A stretch of DNA of 64,000 bases, taken from Polytrichum commune (taxonomy: Eukaryota; Streptophyta; Polytrichopsida; Polytrichales; Polytrichaceae). Positions 12,139-21,253 of this stretch are shown here, in pieces. The position numbers were made by a program, and so were the translations under genes. The notes beneath the pieces were generated by a model. The model saw nothing but the letters and a program-made list of their open reading frames with translations. It was not told the DNA's origin and ran no database searches. Each line of letters opens with the position of its first letter. Positions within the stretch are counted from its first letter, which is position 1. The stretch spans positions 32,632,527-32,696,526 of the forward strand of contig OX485808.1 in assembly GCA_950295325.1 (NCBI GenBank). The letters are read 5' to 3'.

Positions 12139-12570
12139 ATGGCGGTGGTGGGATGGTTGCTAGCGATCGGCACAGTGTGGGGGATCACCAACGCGCTCAT
12201 CAAGCGGGGCGCTCTCATCGCCGACGCCAGGAAGGAGCAGAGGCGGGAGAAGGCAGAAGAGACGGATGATGATGAGCCAGGGGTGGTCGGGAGCTTCTTG
12301 CACGATTGGTTCCGCCTGCTGTGCGTCTGGGAGTACTCGCTTCCCTTCCTCGTCAACCTCTCCATGTCCGTTTTGTTCGTCATCAAGCTCGGGGACAGTC
12401 CTATCACGCTCGCAGTGCCGGTCACGAACGCCACCACGTTCGCGGTCACGGCTGTGGCGGGAGCTGCGCTGGGAGAGAAGATGCGAGTGCTGGAAACGGT
12501 AGCGGGGGTTTCGCTCATCATCGCCGGTGTCTCGCTCTGCATTTCAAAGCCCTTGGCGATCTTCTCGTGA
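12139..12570 (+). CDS. TMEM234-like small membrane protein
   Basis: A 143-residue intronless frame starts at the ATG at 12139 (MAVVGWLLAIGTVWGITNAL). The open frame extends upstream without another ATG. The first hydrophobic helix with WGxTNALIKRG is typical of the TMEM234 family. A charged, acidic loop follows (about residues 30-52, ending DDDEPGV). Three further hydrophobic stretches follow, including LPFLVNLSMSVLFV and the small-residue-rich ITLAVPVTNATTFAVTAVAG, with GEK before the last helix. The family is related to drug/metabolite transporter-type membrane proteins, and its biochemical role is not established. GC content is much higher than in the flanking intergenic DNA. Family assignment is good; function is not predicted. 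Confidence 0.85.
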   Translation: MAVVGWLLAIGTVWGITNALIKRGALIADARKEQRREKAEETDDDEPGVVGSFLHDWFRLLCVWEYSLPFLVNLSMSVLFVIKLGDSPITLAVPVTNATTFAVTAVAGAALGEKMRVLETVAGVSLIIAGVSLCISKPLAIFS

Positions 12571-12628
12571 CAGGCGGATTTTTATGAACAGCCTTGCCGT
12601 CAGGCTAGCGGACTCTCAAGAATCCGTA

Positions 12629-12741
12629 GCTTTTCCTCGTCAACCTCTCCATTTCTGTTTTGCTCGTGATCAAGCTCGGGGACAGCGCTCGCGGTCACGG
12701 CTGTTGCGGGGAGCTGCACTGAGAGAGAAGTTGCGGGAAGT
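12629..12741 (+). pseudogene. Decayed partial duplicate of TMEM234
   Basis: Immediately downstream of the stop, the segment CTCGTCAACCTCTCCAT through GAGAGAGAAG repeats nucleotides 12348-12480 of the gene with an internal deletion and substitutions. The reading frame is not maintained. It probably lies in the 3' UTR of the intact gene. Confidence 0.75.
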
Positions 12742-12924
12742 TGCAGAATATTGTTTTACACAGGCCTCACAAGGAGCTTGCGGTTCCAGAAATGCCTTCT
12801 GATGTCTTGCATTCTGCACCGGGGTCGAGTGGATCGAGGAAATATCTATGCTCAAAAGTGGCAGAAATTGTCTTTGCTGGTCACGAATCGGAGTTGTGAG
12901 CTGGCTGTTCGCATACTCTGTCTA

Positions 12925-13215
12925 TGTCAAAATGGCTAGACATTGTACAGGTGCTAGAAGGTGCTTTCTGTTCACCTTCGGGGTTTACTCAACCTCCGTG
13001 AGTGCACGAGATTGTGAACCTAAATTTTCTGTAGTGAATCTGATGAAAAAGCGAAGTAGACTCAGTGTTGGTTTGGTACAGGGAGAAATTATTTTAGTCT
13101 GCAATTGTGTCAAAATGGCCACAAATCGTATCCTGTACAGGTGCTGGAAGCTGTTGTACTTATAGCATACTTTGTCCGTGATTGCATCACAGAGGAAGCC
13201 TAAATCTCTTGTACT
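12925..13215 (+). repeat. Tandem pair in TMEM234 3' region
   Basis: Two diverged units begin with GTCAAAATGGC (about 12927 and 13109), each followed by GTACAGGTGCT and a stretch ending in a CCTAAAT..CT...GT..TGA..GTG pattern. Period is about 180 bp. No coding meaning is apparent. Confidence 0.5.
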
Positions 13216-13942
13216 GATTGTGTAACATTTGTTCTGTAAGAGGGGATTGGCCTCAATGTGTTTTGATATAAAGCAAAGAATATCTACATTGCAATTGTTT
13301 CATCTATGTTTGGTTAAGATGTCTGTTGTTTGAGTCTTAGCTGATGTAATAGTCCGGTTTCTGTATGACGATCAAATATGAAGTGCATATTGCTTTCCTG
13401 GATGCCTGCTCAACCACTTAACTGATACATTGAAAAGTCACAACGTCGTATTGGTGCACCTGGTCTCTGTTAGGCTGTGTGCTGCATACGTAGCGTTCAT
13501 TTGAATCCTGTCTACTTAGATAGCCTGTGCAAGATATCGTTGCCGAAATAGCGTGCATCCTGGTACAACCCCAGCGGTGGTGGTTACAATATAGACTAAA
13601 TGATGAGTCACTGGTGGCTGTCAGTTAGCCAGAAATCCCACCTTCTCAACGGTTTCTATCCAGTCACATCCAGCAGGCAACTCCATGTCCACCCCATAGA
13701 GCAAATCTTATCTCAGAGTTATCATGTTGCACAAAAGTGGTTGTTACCGCAATGTATGTTGATCTTTGAATTAGATTTCCATGTTCCACATGAAGCAAAA
13801 ATCGATCACTTCAGACTCATTAAATTGTACAATGGTTGTTGTTACTGATCTTTAAATCAGAGAAGTGTATGTGTTCCTCGCAGAGAGCACATGAGATGTG
13901 GTCACTTGGTTCGGTGAATTGCTTCCCGAAACTTCCCTAGGA
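13216..13942. other. Intergenic region between TMEM234 and Mpv17-like gene
   Basis: No gene is supported. The 82-codon frame at 13600-13848 has no recognisable features. The right end should hold the promoter and leader of the Mpv17-family gene. Confidence 0.5.
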
Positions 13943-16064
13943 ATGATGCTCAGATTGGTAGCCTTAAGAGGTCGTCACCTCTACCCATCTAACCCTACCC
14001 ATGTCGCAACACAGCTTCAAGGGGTTCGGCGACACTTCGCAGCGGGAAAACCATCTCAACCTCAACCCCCACATCGAGTCTTACAGGAGATTCCATCATT
14101 TTCTCATAAAGGTAGCTCAATCAGAACATTCTCTGGCACTACTTCTGCCTCCAACGAGTCGGCAGGACTTCTGTCATGGTACTTGCGGATGTTGGACAAG
14201 TATCCCCTTGCAACAAAAAGTTTGACTGCTGCACCCATCTTCGCCTTCTCCGACATCACTGCCCAGGTTCGAAAAGTTTCTGCAGACCTCGGCTATTAAG
14301 AATTATAAACATTGTGACTTCACGTGTAATTCCATGTTGACTTTGACTCTCTCTGATATTTGGACTTTCTGTTAGCAGAGCATTGCCAATTGGAGGGCGC
14401 CAGATTCTGGGGCAAAGGAAGAGTGGGACAAAATACGGACATTAAGGATGTTCGGCATAGGCATGTTCTTGTCTGCACCGGCGCTGCACATGTGGTTCAG
14501 CATCATGTCGAGGGCAATCCCTAAGACCGACATAGCCAGCGCTTTGAAGAAAGTGGTGGTAGGGCAAGCGATCTTCGCACCAATCTTCAACTGCGCCTTC
14601 TTCTCCGTCAACTCCTTCACTCAAGGTACACAACGGCACCATAAAAACCTTCATTGCAATTCAATTTAATGCTAGCTTGTAGCCATCTTGGAGACAACAT
14701 TGAAGCTGAAACGTGGATGTTCACCCGTTTTTGCAAAGACTATGATTTATCAGTCAGGATGAATGTAGTGCATCAAACAATACATCTCAGAATCTGAATG
14801 GTGTTACAAATTTAATGGGCAGTTAACTTGTATCTCAGACGACATTGACGTGGAAGTGTGAAAAGAAGCTCCTGTTCAACCAGATTGTAGAAATGGAAAG
14901 TGAGGATGATGTTGTTGCAACGGAAGATGGTACATCATGAAATTGCGATGTGTGTTGCAAGGCAATGCTAGTCTGTGAATGATCTCGTTTTACAATCAAC
15001 CAAACCACGAACCAAATCAGATGAATATGTGCACTCTGTAATTATGATGTAGCGATGCAATGCAATTCTATGTATATTCACATTTCAAAGACAATTATGA
15101 AATCCAAGTGTAACGACCAAGCGCTAGAATATAATGTCACTGTGATTCCTGATGGGGTAAAAGGTACAAGTCCAATTCAGAATTCAAACTGAAGCAACAA
15201 CAGGCTTACTCTTTATGAAACTTCCATATCCAAGGGAATCCGACTGTGTCTGCGATGTCACGTATACAACGACATCTCAGACACAACATTGACGTTGAAG
15301 TGTGAATGATCTATAAATCTCAGAAAAACATCCATGTAGAAAGTAGGGATGCTTTTTACAGTGTCCTAGTAACTGGACGCTGGGGTCAAAATCAAGCCAG
15401 GCCAGGTTGCCCTGTGTGCACCAACTGAGTTCGAGGTTTAATGCTCAATGTGCTTGCACTCAGGGATGCTATAATTGAATATCTTTGTGTCTGTTGCAAT
15501 GTGATGCAAGTATGTGATGAGTGATAACTAGATCTAAACCACTGTACTTTAGTCACAGGATAAGTGCAATTTAGACACTTCGTTCATGTGGAGGATTTGA
15601 CCCTCATAATTGTTACAGTTGCAAAGTTATTAGGGGAAGGTTTGATGCTTTGGAAGTTTGCATATTTGATGGATTTGTAATTCTGTGAGTACAGGAGAAA
15701 ATGTGCAACAAGCAATGGAGAGAATAAAACGTGACCTAATCCCTACATGGCAGAGCGGCATCATTTACTGGCCTATTCTTGACTTCATCACATTCCGTTA
15801 CCTTCCTGTGCGACTCCAGGTATGCTTGATGGGTACTTTTGTAGATTGAGTGTGCCCAACTGAGAAAATTGCTATATTCTTAACCTTATGGGTAACTAAT
15901 GTAAGAATCCCAAGCTGTATTTATACTATCCCCAAAATTTGAAAGGAAAAATAACATTGTAGGTGCTATTCAACAACTGCTGCTCTTTTTTCTGGACGGT
16001 CTACCTTACATCTATGGCTGGTAAGAAGGCTGCCGTCCCCGTTGAAAGTCGACTTCAGACATGA
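13943..16064 (+). CDS. Mpv17/PMP22-family membrane protein
   Basis: Four exons join cleanly: 13943-14266, 14379-14625, 15695-15819 and 15963-16064, with GT donors and AG acceptors. The model encodes 265 residues. The N-terminal ~85 residues are rich in S, R and Q and lack acidic residues early, fitting a mitochondrial or plastid targeting peptide. The family core then starts WYLRMLDKYPLATKSLTAA and FSDITAQ. It continues with WDKIRTLRM, LSAPALHMWFSIMSRAIP, QAIFAPIFN, the hallmark PTWQSGIIYWPILDFITFRY and VLFNNCCSFFWTVYLTSMAG. Family members are small four-helix proteins of mitochondrial inner, peroxisomal or plastid membranes, thought to form channels. An in-frame second ATG at 13946 makes the exact start uncertain by one codon. 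Confidence 0.93.
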
Positions 16065-17286
16065 TCTATTTAAAGATCATTCCTTCATGACATTACCTTT
16101 CATGGGTCTCTTCATATTAGTATCTCCGTACACTTTTTTAGATTTCTGTAGCATGGAAGTGTATACATGCTTCTACTTGGCTGAAAAGTGCTAGATTTGA
16201 CCTTGGAAAATTCGTTTTGACTGGAATATTGTGTATTTCTCCAAAGGATTGCCAGCTTTTGACTTCTGAGATTTAGAACACTGATTGCCCCATGACAAAC
16301 GTCGCCAAGGTATGAATGCAATGCGTAGGTTATTTGACAGTTTGTTTCAGGAAAGTGTGTAAAATTGTGGTTTAAAGAATGTGGATTAGAGTGGAGGTGT
16401 TATTTTCTTCATAAAAAATTGTTTTCTCAGCATCCTATTGATGAAAATTAAGCGCCCCTCAGCACAGTTTCCAGACATGTAATTGTCAATGAGCTTCACA
16501 TGTCATGATATCATTCATTTTGTGAAAGGGCATCATGGACTCCATCAATCGGAGCTATACCACCAGCATCGACCTCTCCAAATTCATGATTTGTATGTAT
16601 AAAGGTACCTGAAAAGCTACTTGCAGTCTCTTGCATGGTCAATATCAACAACTGTATGGAAAATTGATCATAGTCACCAATTGTATCACTTTATTGTATT
16701 TGGAGCAACATATTTCCTTGCCCAGAAACTGGGAATATGGGAACCTTGGTAATGAATAAAATCTTGTAATGTTGAAAGAAAACAGAGAAGACAGACTATC
16801 TCAGAAATCCCTACCAAATAGACGTCAATTATCCCCCAGAAATGTTGGAGCTACTGAGTGAACACTTGTGTTTCCGGTTTCTTCAGCATTTTTCTGGAGC
16901 GTATGACTTGGTTCTTGTGCTGTCTGGTAGCTCACAAAACACACCCTCCACTGTACTTTAGCTGGCTTGGGATTTGTGGCAGGCAAGTTAGGAGGTCTAG
17001 TAAAAACTTACCACCTATAGGTTTCTGGCTGATTCATCCCAATCTAATCTCGCTAGACGAAATCGAGGTCTCCATTGCTAATTCCGGGATCAAATCTGCA
17101 AGAAAGGGAGCTGCGACGTTTTCATTTAAACTTAGGTGCTGTATGTAAGTAAAAAGCGAGCATTCTATCCCAAGAAATCTATCTGTGGCACTGCCAAGTT
17201 ATTAACTCATGGACAAGGTGTTTATTCGAATATGCTGTATTATGGCACATTAAGGTTCTGTTTGCATTGTTTGGGTCTCCGCAAGG
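16065..17286. other. Intergenic region between Mpv17-like gene and U2 genes
   Basis: The first part is probably the 3' UTR of the Mpv17-family gene. Open frames such as 16858-17148 (96 codons) show no recognisable domain. No further RNA gene was noticed. Confidence 0.5.
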
Positions 17287-17482
17287 AGAGAGTTGCGCCA
17301 GCCAAGGAAGTAGTGCAATAACAAGGCGACGCTCGCGGGCTCTGACAGCAAGCTGTCCGATGAGCACCGCACCCGAGAAAAATTAGATTAATATCATGAG
17401 GCTCGATGAGCCTCGTATCAGATATTAAACTGATAAGAACAGATACTACACTTGATCTTAGCCAAAAGGCCGAGAAAGGTAT
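17287..17482 (-). ncRNA. U2: U2 spliceosomal snRNA gene, copy A
   Basis: On the minus strand from 17482 the sequence begins ATACCTTTCTCGGCCTTTTG, the invariant U2 5' end. It continues through the branch-point-recognition segment GTGTAGTATCTGTTC, then stem IIa (CGAGGCTCATCGAGCCTCATG), an Sm-site-like AATTTTTC, and 3' stem-loops including GCGAGCGTCGCC and TTGCACTACTTCC. The 3' end is set by the usual ~196-nt length and is approximate. U2 snRNP pairs with the intron branch site. A TATA-like box and an upstream element lie at plant-like spacing. The whole transcribed region looks intact. Confidence 0.95.
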
Positions 17483-17507
17483 ACGTTCCCACTCTTCAAC
17501 TTCACGT

Positions 17508-17554
17508 TATATGCTCACCTTGTAGTCGCTCTCACACTCAAACCCTAAGGGACA
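17508..17554 (-). promoter_or_regulatory. snRNA promoter of U2 copy A: TATA box and USE-like element
   Basis: ATATAA (minus strand, 17508-17513) is 26-31 nt before the U2 start, inside GGTGAGCATATAAC shared exactly with copy B. A TGTCCCTTAGG string at 17544-17554 occupies the position (-62 to -72) of the plant upstream sequence element (consensus RTCCCACATCG), but matches it only in part. The spacing is of the Pol II type. Confidence 0.6.
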
Positions 17555-18156
17555 ACCAGGTGCAGCTCTACCTTCCAGGAAAGAAAAATTGCAAACACCA
17601 GCAGTTTGCCTCAATTTGCTCCGATTGCTCCTATAGGAAGTATATATTTGAAGTATGAGGTATATTCTCTTCCTTCCTCCATGACTCCTCAATGATCACT
17701 CATCAGAGCGCACACACAAACCCCTAACAAGATGAGAGTCCTCAAGGGTTTGCAGGGATAAAGGACAACAAGAGAGCGGGTGAAGGAAATTCAAATCCTT
17801 GCAGGGCTCCTCAAAGCCCTAATGAACAAAAGCAGAAGTATCCGTGTAACCTCCTCGTGTCCCGGTCGTGGAAATTCACATGTGCATATCCAATTGAACA
17901 GTGGTTGCCGCCTCAGAGCGAAGCAGTGTCAACCCAAAAAAACCCATCGATCATCTCGACAGAATGATTTTCCGATGAAGCAAACTACAATTTATCTATC
18001 TACCGAGTGAGAGAAGAGTTATATTGACCAGGCAAAATACAGCTCACCTATCTATCGGATTGAAGTCATCTTTATTCAAGGATCGAGATTTATTTGCCGC
18101 AAGAGTCACATAAACAAGTAGGTTCATGTCCTGTTTGAGTTATTTGGTCCCAGAAG

Positions 18157-18352
18157 GGAGGGTTGTGCCAGCCTAGGAAGTAGTGCAATACCAAGGCGAC
18201 ACTCGCGAGCTCTGACAGCAAGCTGCCAGATGAGCACCGCACCCATGAAAAATTAGATTAATATCATGAGACTCGATGAGTCTCGTATCAGATATTAAAC
18301 TGATAAGAACAGATACTACACTTGATCTTAGCCAAAAGGCCGAGAAAGGTAT
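18157..18352 (-). ncRNA. U2: U2 spliceosomal snRNA gene, copy B
   Basis: This is a second full U2 gene on the same strand, starting at 18352, 870 bp from copy A. The first ~68 nt are identical to copy A. In stem IIa both arms change together (GAGGCTC/GAGCCTC becomes GAGACTC/GAGTCTC), which keeps pairing. The Sm-site-like AATTTTTC, the loop AGCTTGCTGTCAGAGC and the 3' stem region are retained with few substitutions. The compensatory change argues that both copies are or recently were functional. Confidence 0.94.
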
Positions 18353-18372
18353 ACTTCTCCATTCTTCAGCTT

Positions 18373-18424
18373 CTGGTTATATGCTCACCACGTCCGGTCT
18401 AGAGACACACCAAACGTATGGGAT
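18373..18424 (-). promoter_or_regulatory. snRNA promoter of U2 copy B
   Basis: The TATA-like ATATAA lies in the same GGTGAGCATATAACC context as in copy A. ATCCCATACG at 18415-18424 (-63 to -72) resembles the plant USE (RTCCCACATCG) better than the element of copy A. Sequence between promoter elements differs between the copies, so conservation is focused on these two blocks. Confidence 0.65.
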
Positions 18425-18847
18425 AACAAGGTCACCGGCAGGATGAAGAATACAGATGTCCATTTTGCTCTCTCCAGTTGCACTTTCTGTGAGGTTTGCC
18501 TTCTTGCCCACTTAATATTTACATATGGCCAAAAGTTCATCTGTTGAGCACACTGGATTCCAAACAAGAGGAGGTTGTCAATAAGCTTTGAAGCAGAGGT
18601 GAAATAAAGACTCCTGAATAATGTGAAAAAATTTGTGTTAGCACACAAGGGCCATGCCAAAAAATTGGTAATAGTGAGCTCTAATAAAAAAGACATTTTT
18701 TCTTATTTAGAATGCTTAGAGTATGCCTTAAGGTAGGAATAGCTACTCTAGTAAGGTCACTAGGGAATGAGTAGCTTTTGCCTCAAGGTTTTGCTGACTT
18801 GCGATCTCCTTGGCGACTGTGCGGTGGAAGAAGCAGCAGCTTGAATA

Positions 18848-20254
18848 CAGTCTAACCTTGATAATATCACACCATCCGTTTCACCATAAAGTGTGATATA
18901 AACAAGGTGTGACATATTTGATAATGTCACATTTTGAAGATTTGTGCATAATGTGATATTATCAAAAAAAAAGGGTAGAAAATCAAAATGAAATTACAAT
19001 GTAAAAAAAAAAAAAAAACAAACACAAGACTTCAATGTTTTTGAATGTAAAATATAATTCAAAATTGTGAATAACAACATGAGCACATCACAATGTGTCA
19101 TTGAGATCAGGTAAAGACCTCTCACTAGAGACAAAGAAGCTTCTAATGTCACATTGTTTTAGTGATGTTAAATGTCCAACACCAATTCTAATGAGTTTGT
19201 CATGGATGTTTTCCACACTGCTCATCTGTCTTTTCAATTACTCTTACTCCAATTACTTGACATACATCTCACACCTTGTCCTTAATAATTCATACGCTAC
19301 TGAATTCACAAAGCTATGCAACAATGCCAACGAAGGCTTACAAGAGCAAAAAACCAGCCAATCACTAGCTTCCAATGTAGCAACAACAACAAAAACAACA
19401 ACACAACGAAGAACACCTGCACTGCATGAAGAAACACAAGCCTATGATAGAAAGTGTGCATTTAAATTCCAAATGAACAATGGTTCATTATATACAAGTG
19501 AGCTCGACCATGAGCTTGACTAACCTACCTAGGAGACTGTTTCTACTTATGAGCTTGACTAACCTACCTAGAAGATTGTTTCTACTTATGAGCTTGACTA
19601 ACTAATCTAGAAGATTGTTCCTAATTGAATGCCCACTTAGGATGAGCGGCTAACACTTATGATCTTACTAGATTCTCCTATGCGACTATTGACTATAGAA
19701 ACAGTGAAGACCGTGCCACATATCTTGAGATTTCTACATTGCAAACCAATTGAACTAATTTAGCTTAAGTCGACACTACTCTGTACCAGCTCAGCTAAAC
19801 CGTAGAACTTAACATCCTAAATTACTTCACACAAGCTGAAACCCTCAAAGACACATAGGTGAACACATGTGACGGAAGGTGGGGTGCATAGAGGCCAAGA
19901 AGTCTTGGCAGCGCCGTCAAAGACAACACCTTTGAGTGCCGTGTATAGACAACACCGTTCAGGGTTGGTGCACAGAGGCGGCTCATGACCCTTTGAATAA
20001 CATTGCATTTATCACAGGGGTGGCTCATGACCCTTTTGGCTACTACAATATGTCCATCCAACCATCACATACAATCCATCCATATTTGATATTATCACAT
20101 TTACACTACGGATTTTGGAAAAAAATAGTGACATTAACAAGGGTGATAGGGATAATAACGAGGGAGTTTTACACTAAGAAAATCGGTTTCAAACTTTTAG
20201 GTGACAGTATCAAGGTGTCCCATTAACAAGGGTGACATTATCAAGGTTAGACTG
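18848..20254. mobile_element. Tigger/pogo-like non-autonomous DNA transposon
   Basis: The element begins CAGTCTAACCTTGATAA and ends with the inverse TTATCAAGGTTAGACTG, flanked by TA on both sides (18846-18847 and 20255-20256). CAGTnnAACCT..ATAA ends with a TA duplication are typical of the Tigger/pogo branch of Tc1/mariner. Diverged copies of the terminal motif (GTGATATAAACAAGGTGTGACA, ..AACAAGGGTGATAGGGATAA..) recur just inside both ends. No DDE transposase is recognisable. The longest frame (19095-19523, no early ATG) is rich in S, T and Q. An internal trio of about 45-bp repeats (GAGCTTGACTAACC) lies at 19511-19625. It is probably an internally rearranged element carrying foreign sequence. 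Confidence 0.75.
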
Positions 20255-20284
20255 TAGCATGTACAGGTAGTGTCATAAGAGTTT

Positions 20285-20838
20285 GACCCTCGAAGATTAA
20301 TAGATTAACCCACTACATGTAAAACAGCATAGACCACACACACGTAGTGGAAAAGAATCATTCCGGAGGGTCTCGTGAGTCACGTGAGTCAATACACACA
20401 ATAATACATTTTGCAAACTAGGTTCAAATTGTTGCAACTATGTTAGAGGGAGTCACACACACACACACACACACACACATATAGCAAGCCTTGGGGTTGG
20501 CAATCTTCTGTACATATTAAAAAAGTCTTGGGGATAGCGCTCCTATTCTGCCCTAGGTATTCTAAACGCTCAAATCTGACTCCTTCAATCTTGGAAACTG
20601 TTCTCTAGTGCTCTCTATAGATTTCTATAGATATTCTACTACTCATGAGCTTGATTTGACAAGTTTAAGATCAAGTTTCCTCAATGATTTCAATGAATTT
20701 TTCAATATATTTGCAGCTGTTGGCTGCTTCTTCCGCCACACCATAACCAAGGGGACAGTTTGCTCAGTTATGAGACTGCAATCTACAACACCGATCACGT
20801 ACTTACCCGCTGCCGCCATAAACACTTGCATGAACTTG
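20285..20838 (-). pseudogene. Truncated tandem copy of the DJC gene 3' end
   Basis: This block matches 20840-21370, that is the last coding stretch and 3' flank of the J-domain gene next to it. The frame at 20643-20831 still reads MQVFMAAAGKYVIGVVDCS against MQVFLAAAVWYMIGVAVCS in the real gene. It lacks the upstream exon body and the matching stop region. It is therefore a dead 3' fragment from a head-to-tail duplication of about 550 bp. A (CA)n run at 20457-20480 lies in this copy only. Confidence 0.8.
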
Positions 20839-21253
20839 TAAAGGTCAATAGATCAACCCAGTACATATGAAACATCATAATGGCAGCGCAGAACACACAC
20901 AGGTACTGGAAAAAGAGTCCTTCCAGATGAGTCAATATACACAATCATAGATCTTGCAAACTTGGTTCAAATTGTTGCAACAATATTATAAGGAGTCAAA
21001 GTGAACATATATATAGTAAAGCCTTGGCGATGGCAATTTTCTGTACATAAATAGCAAACTGTAGCAATCTTCTGTCCTAGGTATACTGAAGGCTCAAATT
21101 TGACGCCTTGAATCTTGAGAACAATGTCCTTGTGCTTTCAACAAATTCTATCGACATTCTACTTACAGGCTTGAATTGACAAGTCTTGAGGAGCTTCCTC
21201 AATGATTTCAACGAATTTTTCAATGAATTTACAGCTGCTGGAATCTCTCAGTC

